From assembly GCF_002099425.1 (NCBI RefSeq), contig NW_018343979.1, forward strand, positions 6,212,001-6,276,000: a DNA stretch of 64,000 bases, in the 5' to 3' direction. The notes under the pieces are model-generated. The model saw nothing but the letters and a program-made list of their open reading frames with translations, did not search any database and had not been told where the DNA came from. The translations under genes and the position numbers were made by a program. This DNA is from Phascolarctos cinereus. Lineage: Eukaryota; Chordata; Mammalia; Diprotodontia; Phascolarctidae. Shown here piece after piece: positions 40,416 through 53,800 of the stretch (within the stretch, counting starts at the first letter, position 1; each line of letters opens with the position of its first letter).

Positions 40416-43400
40416 ATAGATATAGATGTCTAGAAGGGTATAAAAGTCTTCTAAATTCAGAAAGAAATAAGAGGGCAAGGGAAAAGTGTGAAGGGGAGAG
40501 TATAAGGAGGCACTTTTGGAGGGGGTGGGTAGGTTAAGGAATATGAGGGCAAGATAGTGGGTAGAAGTAAAGCAGAAGAGTAAGGAGGGAAGAAGTAGGG
40601 TGAGAAAGGATAGTGAGGAAAAATGGGAAGGAGGAAAATATACAACAAATAATTATAGCTTAGAAATTAAATGAAATGAATCTACTGATAAAGTAGAAAT
40701 TGATAGATTAAAAATTTGAATTCAACAGTATGTTGCTTTCAGGAAATGCTATAAAAATGAGACACACAAACATAAAGGTCAGGAGTAGAATTTATGTTAA
40801 AAAAAAAAAAAGCAGGGGTAGTAATCATGATCTCAAACAAAGTTAAAGCTAAAATAGATTTAATCAAAAGTGAAAAATAGGGAAATTACACTGTGTTGGC
40901 CATCTTATTCAGTATTGTTTTAGATCATTTAAAATAACTAGACAGTATAAAATACCTGAGAATATACCTACCAAAACAGACACAGAAACTATATGAACAT
41001 AAATATAAAATAAATTAAGATCTAAATAATTAAGTAATATGTAGTGCTCATGGGTAGGTAAAGCCTATATAATTTTTAAAATTGACAGTTTTACCCAACT
41101 CATCTATTTTATTCAATGCCATCCCAATTAAATTACTAAAAAACTATTTTACTAAGTTAGAAAAAACAACTAAATTCATTTGGAATAACAAAGTCAGGAA
41201 CTTCAAAGAAATGGGGTGGGTGGGGGAAGGGGAAAGGAAGCAGATTAGATTACTGTCAGACCTTAAACTATATTATAAGGTGAGAGCATTGAAGTATAAA
41301 GTGGATAATTTTGATTATTTTAAATTAAAATTTTCTTGTATAAATAAAACTTATGCAGCCAAGAATAGAAGGAATGCAGAAATGGGGGGAGGGGAGCTTT
41401 CACAAACAATCTCTCAGATAGAATGTGACTGGATTGGAATATTGCTGTGGTGTAGGAAATGATGAACTGGTTGATTTAGAAAAACATGAAAGATTTGGAC
41501 TTATGAAGGAAGATGCTATCCACTTTCAGAGAAACAGATGACAAGTGGAAATAAACATGGTATGGTCTTACATATATGTGTATGAGTATATAGGTGTATA
41601 CATGTATATGTTTATAGATATGTCTGGGTGTGTGTATATATGTATATGTGTGTGTATATGTATGTGCATATATGTATATGTGTGTATGCATACACATATA
41701 TATATATACACACACACACATATGTGTGTGTGTGTGTGTATGTGTATCTATATATATATCTCCATACTTAATTATAGCCTTCTGAGGGGGGAATAAAGTA
41801 GAAAGTACACAGCAGAGAACAAAAGAAAATCTACAAAGAAGCAAAGAAAAGCTGGACAGCTTTGAAAACAATGTGTAGCATTTATTATATAGGTTTTCTT
41901 GAAATGGAAATTGTTTTATATTGAATCCTGTCTTATGTTCTGCTGTATAAATGGCAATATTTTTTTCTTTTCTTATTTTGTATTTAAGTTTAAAATTAAT
42001 TTTAAAACTTACAAAAAAGGAAAAAAAGACCCTGGGAATCATATATTATTAGCCCCATCAATACTTAGGAGGTATCGCTCAGTTTCATGAAAAGAATATT
42101 GGATTGGGATTCAGAAGACCTGAGTATGACTCTTGACCTTATGCCACTTACTGCCTGTGTAACCATGAACAATTCTGTTAAACTGTCTTGGGCCTAATTT
42201 CCTCATCTTTAAAATGAAGGGGTTGGATTAGGTGATTTCTAAGGTCCCTTTGACCCTCCAGATCTGTGAAACCATGGTCTTAAATAGGGAGATAGGAAAT
42301 TAAAACAACCTGAAGTTAGTTAGTTATATAGGACTGTGGTGTCAAACTCAAATAGAAATGGGGGCTAACCCATAAATAAGGATCCCTGAGGGCCTATACC
42401 AATTTAGAAAACCACATCTTAACATTCTGTGGTGGGGAGGGGTTGTATTTTTATTTATTTTGTTAAATATTTTCCATTTACATTTTAATCTGGTTCAAAC
42501 AGCTCAGGAAGCACATGTGCAAAATGCTTATTTGACAGCTCTGATGTAGGTGATTCTTCAGGTTCCAGCTTAAACTTTCTTGCAGGTCGGATATGGACAC
42601 CCTAGACTTTTTTTAAAGAAAGTAGTGGTTAACATCTTGATTTTCTTTATCAGAGGTGGAGACTTCAAGAAATTTAGTTTATGCCCACCCTGTATCCAGC
42701 CATGCAAGGCAAATGGTTTATCCTAGTTTATAGCTGCTGAGTATCTTTGGGCAATCTATTCTTATCAGTCTGACTGGTAACGTAGGTTAAATAACTAAAC
42801 TCATTTTGTCTTGCCAAGTTACTTTTACACAAATTAAAAGCCTAACTGAAATTTCCCATTAGGCACCTACCTTTTCTGGTTCCTAGATATAGCTAACTTA
42901 GACTAATACCTTAGAAAGTCCATCTACAGTGAGTGGTTCTTGAACCTTTTTGCATGCAGAACAGATTGCTTTTAAAACACATAAGCTCCCATTTTTGTGA
43001 GTCCCATGTTTACTGCTGTGGTATTCCAAGGCCTGGTTTTCACCTTATGTGAACAACAGTCAACCAACCATCCCTGGATGATGAATAGGAATATCTACTT
43101 CTATGGATTATCTGCCTCCTAAATCTATAATACACTAGAGACAACTTTCCAAATAAGGATCTGGGAGTCGCATAAAGGTTATACTATTTGTTATCTTAAC
43201 TGAGTTATTTATTGCTGCTTTCTTGTATTTCTAGCTACAAGAAAACACATGAAACTCTGAGCCATGCAGGGCAAAAGGCAACTGCAGCTTTCAGCAACGT
43301 GGGCACAGCCATCAGCAAGAAGTTTGGAGACATGAGGTACTTCTAGATTGAATGAGTTTTGGACTTGGCTTTGAAAAAAGGGGGGGGGTATTATTCACTT

Positions 43401-44668
43401 CACAGTTAGCTGGTCTTCCTTCCCTTGATATGTAATGTCTGCCAGTAGCCACTGCTAGTGCATGAGAAGTGGTTATTCCCTGAGGTGTGTGCTACCTTAG
43501 GAAAAGTGAGTGAGCCCATGGCAGAGGGAGTTCCTTCCTATGCTGCAAGTCTCAGTGGAAATCAGAGACATTCTAGACATTTGTAATCATTACTATTGAG
43601 AGCAAAGTAGGAGGAATTTCCTGTTCAGACACCACATACTAGGAAAGGCTTAATTACTATAATCTTAACATTGAAAACAAAATGTGTGAAGTGGAATCTA
43701 CCTGGAAAGCTGCAGCCTGTGTAGCAGCCTAATCTTTAACTGATAAATCCTGCCACATCTGGGCAGGGCTGCTCATTCATGTTGAAAATATCTGTTGATT
43801 CTTAGTAGTGAAAATCAGTCAGAACTAGTTTCATCAAAGCAAGACCCTTCAATCTTAGATTTGTATTTCCTTTGTTGTATTAGTACTATTGAAAAGTTCT
43901 TCAGTGACAGAATTATGCATATATGTGTATATCTGCATATATGCATTGTATATGTATGTATATCTATATCTATCTAAACATTTACATAGTGCCCTGCACT
44001 GTGCTATTAATTTTTTTTTAAATCATACTCTGATGCTAAATAGAGAGGCAGCAAAGCATAATGGATAGAGTTCTGGGCTTGGAGTCTAGAAAACTTGAAT
44101 TCAGATCCTGCCTCATATACTTCCAGTTGAGTGACCATAGACCAGTCATTTACCTTCTGAGCCTCAGGCTCTTTTCTAAAAAAATAAATTATAGAAGAGC
44201 TGTGAACTGCAGTGGTAGAGGCATTCTGCCTACCAAGGATTCCCATACCAATGAAATCACAGACTGATCATAGCATTATAGATTTAGAGCTAGAAGGGGC
44301 CTCAGGCCATCTACCCTCACTGTCCCCAGTCACACAAATGAGAAAACAATCAATCAGCAAGCACTGATTAAACACCTTGTTTGTGCCAGACACTGTGCTT
44401 GGTACTGGGAAGGTAGAGACAAAAATGAAACAGACCCTGTTCGCCAGAGCTTCCCTTGCATTTGATGAGAGAATATGTATATATGTGTGTCTGTGTGTAT
44501 CTCTGTATGTGTCTCTTATGTCTGTTTCTCTCTCCATATATTTATGTATATATACATATGCACAAATATGCATATGTATGTACACACATGCATGTATGCA
44601 TATACACATATATGTATATACAGCATGCATTTTGTCTCCCTGTGTGTATGTATACATGTACATATATT

Positions 44669-44700
<32 letters not shown>

Positions 44701-44730
44701 CATATATATATATGTATATATATGTATATA

Positions 44731-44774
<44 letters not shown>

Positions 44775-45315
44775 TATACATCTACGTGTGTGTGTGTGTG
44801 TGTGTGTATGTATATATGCACACAAGAAAAAAACAAGATAGTTGGAGGGGGCACTATCAGTTTATAGAAAATAGGCTCTGCAAAAGTGTCGGGTACATAG
44901 TAAGAACTTAATAAATGCTTGTTGATTGACATAAGTGGCTCATGAAGATAAAGCTAGGATTCACAACCATAGCCCAGGACTCCACATTCAGCCATCCTCC
45001 CCATTTTCTTTTCTGTGTTCCCTTAATCTGTCGGTTTCCACAAGTCTACAGATACAGTTGCTTGTTCTGCCTGATGATAAATTAGATAGAGGAAAGGAAT
45101 GAAGGAAAAGCAAGAAAAGAGACAGAAATGGAATAAAAGATGAGTTCTTTCCCCTTTTGTATATATTTCAAACTTTACTCCTCTCACCGACACCCCTCCT
45201 TCTGTTGATGGTGGTTGTGGTATTCACTTGTTTTCAGTCCTGTCCAACTCTTCATGACCTCGTTTGGGGTTGTTTTGGCAAAGATCCTGGAGTGGTTGTC
45301 ATTTATAATTATACA

Positions 45316-45361
<46 letters not shown>

Positions 45362-47784
45362 TGGTGTATACACACACATACATACAGAGAGGGGAAGAAA
45401 AAGGGGAGAGAGGGAGAGAGAGAATATTCAGAAAGGAACATTAAGGGCTATGGAGTATCTCCCCTCAGTCATGTGAAAATATGCTACACATGTATATGGT
45501 ACCACAAAACAAACAGTCTATTGAAAGAAAATCATGCAGCGAAGCAGTAATGACCAAGGGAAAATGGTGAAAAATTAGGTACTGGCTGTAAGTTCTTTGG
45601 GGAAATCTGCAAGCAGTTCAGTTTGGGATTTTCTGACATCAGAAAAGTTCATCACTGAAATCCTTTGATAGTTCTATTCATTCATAGCCACTAAGGGTAG
45701 ATTTAAAAAATTATTATGAAGTGATAATTGTCTATAAGACAGACATCAGTTGAATAAATTTAGCTCTGCCCTGGCTCTATCTATTTTTGATGTTTAGTCT
45801 TGCAAAGTTAGAATATCCTATAGGAAGTTAATTACACTTGAGATTTTTGGGGTTCCTTCTGTGCCTGTTAGTACAGTAGGGTCTTATAGAATCACAATGG
45901 AAAAAACTCAGTAGGGGGCTGTAGTCCAACCCTATTTTAGAGATGAGGAAAAACAAGCCCAGAGAGGTTGTGACTTGCCCAATTAGGGTCAATACATTTA
46001 GTTAGTGACAGTATCAAGACTTGAACCCAGGTTTTTATGTCCCAATCCAGGGTTTTTTCAGTCACATCATTAAGTATTGCATGCCTCAGGAGAATGAATT
46101 TTATTTTTTTATTCATTTCCTTTAAAAATAAGTAAGTTTTTTGATGGATAGCTGTACAAATAACCAGCAAAACTATTCTTGTAGCTTTGTCACATGAGGT
46201 GGAAATATTTGTGTTTTAGAATCCAGACTTTTTCAACAAAAATAAGTTGACTTCTACTCTTTCAGGCACCTAAGTTAAATAAGTCCACGGACAAGCATCT
46301 GAGTGCAGGATTTTATTTTCATCTTTCATTAATAAGGTGACACCAATAAAATAGCTGGAGTTCTTCAGTGAAAGAGAGTGATACAAATGTAAAATTCTGG
46401 ATTATATATTTTCTTAGATGTTATTCTAAACCTAGAAATAAATGAAAGGTAACTGTGTAAATAGTTAATAAACATTTAATAAGCACCTACTCTGTGCTAG
46501 TTACTGTGCTTAGTGTTGGGGGTGGGAAAAAAAGGCAAAAGGCAGTCTCTGCCCTTAAGCAGCTCACAGTCTAATGGGGGAGACAAATGGGAAAACAAAC
46601 ATGTTAAAACAAGCTATATACAGGATAAATAAGAAATAATTACAGGAGAGAAGGCACTAAAATTAAGAGTGAAGAGGAACTATACCTTTCTCTGACCACA
46701 TACCTTCTTTCTTGTGTTACATGTGTACCTGGAGGGATAATTTGTTATTAGCTGAATTTGTCAATAGAATTTTAATTGGCCTCATAAAATGAGAAGTCGT
46801 GTTTCATGTTGTGACTAACTTGTGATAACAAGAATGACTTTTCATACTATTCTAGAAGCTCAGTATCATAGTACCCACTAATTCTTTCTAATTCAATTAT
46901 TTCTCTATAAGGTAGATCCATTTTGGAATCCATCTAAAAATCTAGTTACTGAAGCATTAAAAAGGACTTCATTAATATGGATACATGGTTTATACAGGAT
47001 ATCCTAAAAGTCTTTAAGCTATTAAATGTTTAAAACTGCTCAAAGACTTTTGGGACGCCCTGTACAACAGTGAGACATGGTATACTTGAGGGAGAGCACT
47101 CCAGCAAGGAGCCATTCATTCTGTTTCAGAGACACAGGTCAGTTTGTTTGTAGAAGTAAAATATGAATAGTGATGCCTATAAATATATATGAAGGCATAT
47201 ATATGTTCATGCATATATCACATATAGGGATTGGTTTCCATTATGTTTCCATCATTTTTATTCCTGGATGATTTAAAGTATATTTCTCAAGACTTCTCAA
47301 TATTTCTTTAAATTATTACCTACTATAAAGGACTCAAAACTCTCTCTCATCATAAAGAAGAAAACTATAGCTCAAATAAATAGACAAAGCAAGCTATGAT
47401 TTTAGGGTCACACTACAGCACATAACACTTAGGTGTAATTTTTAAAATTCAGTGACAATTTTTTCTGAAGTAATAGAAACTGACAGTCCATTTAAATAAG
47501 GATAATTTTCTGTGTGAAAACTTGGTTGTTTTCAGGGGATGTTTAGATTCAAGGGGGGAAAGTCTACCAAAGTACATAAAATGCTTAAATATAATAAAAA
47601 TTGTATATGTTTAAAAACAAAGTCATTTAATTTAATAAGGATCCCTAGATGAGAAATAAAATAAGGGAACTTGTGGACCTTTTGAGGTCCTGAAAAGGTA
47701 TCAATTTATGGAATGAAAGTGAAACATAAGTACTGCATTTTGTTCCAGATATGTTTACTTTAAAAAACCTTTTGAGCAGAATTT

Positions 47785-47839
<55 letters not shown>

Positions 47840-50800
47840 TATGTGTGTTTGTTCCAACCCAAAAAAGTCAAATAATTTTAAGCATATATACATTTTGATG
47901 TTAATCATAGATGAATGCTTTGTATATAAGGTTGTGTAGCAAAGTTGGATCCAAAGGAACTGAATCCTGCCTTTAGCACTTATTTGTGAGACCTTGGCAA
48001 AATTAATTACTGGGCCTTGATTCCCTTATCTGTGAAATGAAGGGGTTAGACTTGGTGACCTTTGAAGGTACTTTTGAGCTAGAAGGGACCCTCAGAGGCC
48101 ATAGCATTTCAATAATTTGCCTACAGAGTCACAGAGACAGGATTTGAAATCAGCTCTTTTTTACTTTAAGTCCAGTAGCCAGTCCACTCACCATGATGCT
48201 TCTATGATCTCTCCAACCTTGCTGTAGGATTCATTTTGTGTAAAAGTGAACCCAGGCTCATATCCACCATCATTTCATATATAAAATTCCCATTCAACTG
48301 GAGATGCCCTAGGATCTACTATAGTATAGAAAGACAGAGAGAAATAAATGTAAACTTTTTTCCATATATCTTTCCTAAATATATAGCTATCCACTACACC
48401 ATGCTGATTCTATGCTCCTTCCAACCTGACCGTAGAGTTCATTTTATATAAAAGTGAACCCAGGCTCATATCCACCATAATTTCATATATTAAATTCCGA
48501 TTAAATGCCCTAGAATCTACTGTAGCATAGAGAGATGGGGGAGAGAGAGATAAATGTAAACTTTTTTCTATATATCTTAAAGATATAGCTGTAGATATGT
48601 AACATCCATTGATATCTAGATCTGAATATCAATAGATATCTAGTTAGCTATACTAGACAGACACATATTTATACCCCCTAGCATGTTATATCAACCAGGG
48701 ATTTCTTACTGTGCATTCCAGATTTTTGGAAACTCAAGTTGAACTTTCTTTAGAGAATTCTGTTTTCCTTCTCCATGATTTTCCTTATGCGAATCTTTCA
48801 GTAGCATGATGGATTGATAGGCCTATTGGGCATGATTCTCTCTCCACAGAGTTTTTGTGTTGAACATAATAATGGCTCACTTTTCCATAGTGCTATATAT
48901 GGTTTATAAAGTGTGTTCTTCACATATTCTACAAGATCTTAAGATGTTAATTTACAAGACACAGGCTCAAAGGTATCCAGTTGCCACATAGCAACAAATA
49001 TAAAACTTGAAATATAATCCTTGAACCCATCTAACTGACAGTGCAGTGTTCTTTCTGCCATATCGTGCTCACTTTTAATATCGATCAACAATCCCTGTTT
49101 CAACCTTTAGTATTAATTAGGCCATGAAAAGTTTGATATATAAATAGGAATACTGTTCATAGTTGTTTGTTTTAGTGTTTTGATTGCATTTAATTTTTTT
49201 CTAGTTGTTTAGTAAAAATCTGGCCTGTGGATTATTTCCTGGACTTATTGATCAAGTTTACATTCTCTGTTCTCTTTGGGATTTGGAATCTCACAGTCCA
49301 GGGTTATCATTTTAGTACTAGAACTTGAGTTCCACTTCCAGTTCTGTCATTCATTAGCTATGAGACCTGAAAAGCTGCTTAATTTCTCAGTTAATTCCTT
49401 GCCCCATCTGTAAGATGGGAATAGTGATACCTGCTCTGCCTCCCTGATATGGTTGTTTTAAAGATAACCTGAGAATACATTAAGTGAAAGTATTTTTAAA
49501 TGTGTTGTACAAATGGAAGGAATTAGAAATATTTTCATTAATTACATTAAAAACTAAACACCCTCTGGAGTTTTAGTTCTTACAGCATTTATTTAGCTTA
49601 TAATCAGGCTGAGATATAAAATGTTTATTTTGTCATACTTTTTGCAGCAGATTCATGAACTTAACTCTGTATTAATAGCAACAAAGAAAGGCATTATGTT
49701 TAATTGAAATCCAAGTCATAGTAAAAGTTTATTGGAGTAACTTTGCTTTCCCACCACACTTTTTAGCAAAACTCCAAAAAACAAACAAAAATAGTGAAAT
49801 TAAGACATTGAGTTACATTTCTTCTCTTTGACCTTTGACTTTGTACACCCATGGATAAAGACAAGAATAAGTACAAAGTGGACAAAAACTAAACTCAAGG
49901 AAGAAGTAGTAAGAATTCTATATACTATACCCCCTCAGTTAATCAGTATCAATTCTGTAACATGAAACTCAAAACTCCAAGCATCATTATAAGTGAAGAA
50001 TATTTAAGAAAAGCATAGCCCATTTACTTTGTTTCTTGTAAGACTGTAAGAGTAAATAGCAAATGGAACCAAGTTCTTGTTCATTGGCTCCTTAAATAAG
50101 AGAACAAAAAAATGTTGCATGCACTAGCTTCTGTCCATACTGTATCTAAATATGTTCTTACTACTACTGTTCTCATTTTGCCTCTCCTGCTACAGATCCC
50201 ATTCCATTGGGTAAGCTTTATCGCTGTTTGTTACTGTTGTTGTTAAGCTGTGCTTTGCTTTACTCCTCAGAAGTGAATGGCATATTCTCTCTTCCGTAAT
50301 TTTACACCCAGGCCAACATAAGTTTATTTGTTAAAAAGTGTTTAGATTTTCATTTCACCAAATGAACAGGAAGAAAACGAAGGGTGTTATACACACTGAG
50401 CTGTATTGAACAAAACATTTGTCTTTTTTTTCTGAATAATTCAGATTAACATTTCTTCATTCTGCAGTCTGGGAAGTAATTCTCCTAGGAATATATTGTT
50501 TTTCTTCACAGATTCTTCCCACACACGTAAAAGACCTGGCTTTATATGCACTTAAAACAGAAAAAACAAATCCTCAATGAAAGTTGCAAAATTAATTTGA
50601 TGTATTTTACAGCTTGCTAGGTAGCTGCTAATATGAAAGTTAAAATTTAAGATGTATCTTACTTTTCTTCCTTTTCCTAAATTGATGCATGCCTCTTGCC
50701 TTGCTCTTGCTACTTCTTTGTTAACATTTTTTATCTTGATTCTTTTTTCCTCTTATCATGATATGGTTTACTTGTAATTTGAAAGCTAACCATTTTGTGG

Positions 50801-53800
50801 CTTTTCTTATCCTATGTCTATTTTCTTTTGGAAAACAAACTTTCCTGAATTTGAGGAAATCAACAGATTGATAGTCCTAGCATCTAGTGTGAAACATCTT
50901 CTCTAATTGCATTTTCATGTAATTTATGAGAAAATGTTTTTGCCTGCAGTTTGTAAAAAAAAAAAAATTTCTAAGTTAAACAGTAAGTACCCATAATCTT
51001 AATTAATTAAACCTTTTCTTTATGCCTCCCAGTAAAGTGGTACATTATTGATTCTCTTGAATGACATTTTAGGGAAAGTTTTAACAAGGTACACAAGAGT
51101 CTTAGGAAAGTATAAACAGTACAACAAAAAGTGTTATTGGGAAAATGTTAGTCTAGGTAACTCTGTTGGTCACCTGGGTTCTCATAGGAAATAAAAGGGA
51201 ATCTGGACAAAGAAGAATATAGGCTGCTTTCAATATAGGCTTGAGTTTATCTCAACAGTATGGGACAAGATTCCTTTAAAAAAATTAACCTGGAAAGTTT
51301 GAACCAAGTATGTGAAGAGAAGGATGAATGATACTTGTTCCACATATTAGAGATGAGGATAGATCTTCATGAGATGAGAGATTTAGTCTCATCACTAAAT
51401 TTAAGTAGAGGAAGTCTAGAATTTGCTTTACCCACTAAACAGGATACTTAGAAAGTTGTTTTAAAGGCAGAAAACATCTGACCCTTATCTTGATCCAAGT
51501 TCCCCTGGCTAAAATTGTATAAGGTAGAGGAATGATTTGCATATGACATTTAAGGCTCATCCTTACTCTGTAAGTCTGAGGAAGTCTCTAAATTTAGTTC
51601 CTTTTTATTTCGCCATTGAGATTTTTTTCTTCATTCCATCTTTGCATTCATTACACAGAAGGAAAATATATTGACATTAGGATTTGGGCACATATTTACA
51701 AGAAATAGAATGATAACAAAATATAGTATTGAGACTCACAAACACCAGTCCACTGCTTAGGTAAATGAGTTGGCTTATACATAAATAGCTGTTTACATGT
51801 TTACTGAGGTAGTTCAGGAGTTCAGATTCCTCCCAAAGGAGCCATTGTTTTAGCTTGCTGGCAAAGGAAAAATGTTGTTAATCATTTGACCCAATTTCAT
51901 AGTCATAGATAGGGGAAAAGGAATGGTCTCTCCCTGTGGAGTCTAAGGTGGCAGTCTCACTCTGATTCTGGAAACTTTTAGGATTCTGTAAACTTCCACT
52001 TAAGGCAGTATTGGCCTTGCTTTTCTCCAGTGCTTGTGGGGAGGCATGCCAGGGAGGGAAGATAAGGGATCTGATACTAGGCAAGGTGACTCATGACACT
52101 TGTGTGCTATGTGAGTCAGGCCAGGCTGTCTCTCAATGCTTCTACATGGCTCTCTCTGTGCCTACATCTCTGGCAGCCCCCAGCTACATGGCCTAGGCTG
52201 TCTTTTAAAGCACCCCATTCGGCACAGCATTTTGACTTCCCCTCACACTTTTAGCTCCACTCAATTCCTTTCAGCTTTGTGGTTCCATTCTGGAATGGAC
52301 AGGCCACAAACACCAGCAAAAGGAAGTTTCTAACCTCCAAAATTTCCAACTTCCAAAGGAAATACACCTCAGCAGAAACAGCCTTTTTCTGGCATAGCCC
52401 TGTATGTGTAGTGATAGTGTTTGCACGCCTCTTTGCTTTTTGGAATCTGTCTTAATAGTTGGTAAAAAGCCTAATGTAACCAAAAGAACAATCTTCAGTT
52501 TCTCTTTGTGGAAACATAATAATTCTAATTCAAATAACAGCTAGCATTTATAAAGCACTTAAGATTTGGTGAGTACTTTACATATGTTGTCATTAGAGCC
52601 TCACAACTATCCTTGTGAGATAGGTGGCTATTGTTATCTCCATTTTACAGATAAGGAAACGGAAGTTGAGAGAAGTAGGGTAACACAGCTTATAAGTGTC
52701 TGAAGTAGGATTTGTACTCTGGTCTTCCAGACTACAAATCCAGCATTCTGCTATGCCACTGGAATAAATGTTCCAGTCTTGGATTATCCTCTGGGCTCTC
52801 TGGGTAGGTACTCAAAGGGCCCAGAGAGTCAGTGGAAGCTGAAGTATCTAGCCTGGGTTCCAGGTTGGAGAATTTTCTCTTCTATGGCCCCAGTGTCCCT
52901 GAAGTATGGGGAAATTAAGCAGCTTCTCCAGCACAGCTCTGGGGCCTGAATCCCTTAGCATGAGTTCTCAGGAAGGGACTGATGTCTTTAAGGGATGGTG
53001 CTGGTGAGTCACATCTATGAGGAAAATGAAAAATAAATACAGATAGGAATCTATACTACTCTCCCATTTACTTCTTTGTCCTTCATAAAATAACTTTCAG
53101 AGAACCAAGTGCTTTGAATTGGTCCATTGGGTAAGGAGGCAGTCCAGGGGCCTTTTGAGGGTCTTAATTTGCTACTGCTGCAGCCTGTCTTCAATGGTAT
53201 CTTGTTAAAAGGCAGATAAAAGTGTCTCTAGCCCATGCATATTAGTAAATATTATCCTTTGATATTTTGTCAGATGGCATGAAGATTGTGGTAACATAAG
53301 TTTGGACATTCATAGACAAAGGCCATTTGTCAGTGAACAAGTCAATTAGCAAGCATTTATTAAGTGCTTATTATGTCCCAGGCATTTTGCAAAGCACTAG
53401 GGATACAAAAAAAGGCAAATGCATAGTCCCTGCCCTCAAGGACCTCACCTTCTACTGGGGGAAGACAACATGTAGATAACTTGGTGGGGATAGCTTTGTA
53501 GAGACCCCTGTAAATTGTGAAATATGTCAAGACTGTTTTTCCCTCATTTCTTTCTCCTGGCTGAGCACATTATCCTAGCTTTGAAGCCATCCCTCTCTTT
53601 CCTAAAATCTCTGTCTTCCAGGAAAAACACAAGGTTGGACTAGGCAAGTAGACCTGCCTGGGAAGAGTTGAGATGTGCAGCAGTCCACACTAGTCTGGAT
53701 ATCTTAACTAGTCTATTCAGAAGAGCATGCAACCATCCATTGTTGTCTATTCACTTTTGTCATCTTTACAAATGGATACAGACACCCACAGGGCTTAATT

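Larger units (their letters stand above)
38365..42030 (+). mobile_element. L1 LINE, internally deleted (about 3.7 kb)
   Basis: Begins GAATTCTGGGAATATGGAGG (L1 5' UTR type). ORF1 region at about 39100-40010: [14 protein letters not shown], then [17 protein letters not shown] and [14 protein letters not shown] (the RNA-binding/CTD part). ORF2 is present only in pieces: endonuclease ([15 protein letters not shown] near 40830) and post-RT ([16 protein letters not shown] and TTKFIWNNK at 41110-41190). The RT core is missing, then comes the ORF2 tail ([11 protein letters not shown] near 41460). The 3' UTR with microsatellites ends in an A-rich stretch near 42020. It is not mobile in itself. Frame breaks and gaps make the open frames (for example 41476-42042 minus) shadows. 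Confidence 0.85.
6897..43234 (+). other. TPD52L1: Large TPD52L1 intron (about 36.3 kb)
   Basis: Holds most of the repeats listed separately. Stretches where I recognise nothing: 6903-7550 (open frames on both strands but no known family), 7920-8400, 9240-11630, 12175-13090, 13330-13740, 14440-15600, 16990-18000, 18280-19145, 21400-21630, 21890-22310, 22650-23030, 23200-24300, 24570-25090, 25730-26000, 27380-27990, 28160-29170, 30070-30520, 34510-35260, 35700-36210, 36390-37230, 37820-38360 and 42550-43230. They look like ordinary AT-rich intron or repeats too old to name by eye. Confidence 0.8.

Noticed and set aside
41476-42042. 188-codon minus-strand open frame
   Set aside because: Covers the L1 3' UTR and its TATG/CA microsatellite; the His/Thr/Tyr runs are repeat translation.
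44268-44932. Overlapping open frames of 79-185 codons on both strands
   Set aside because: Microsatellite translation.
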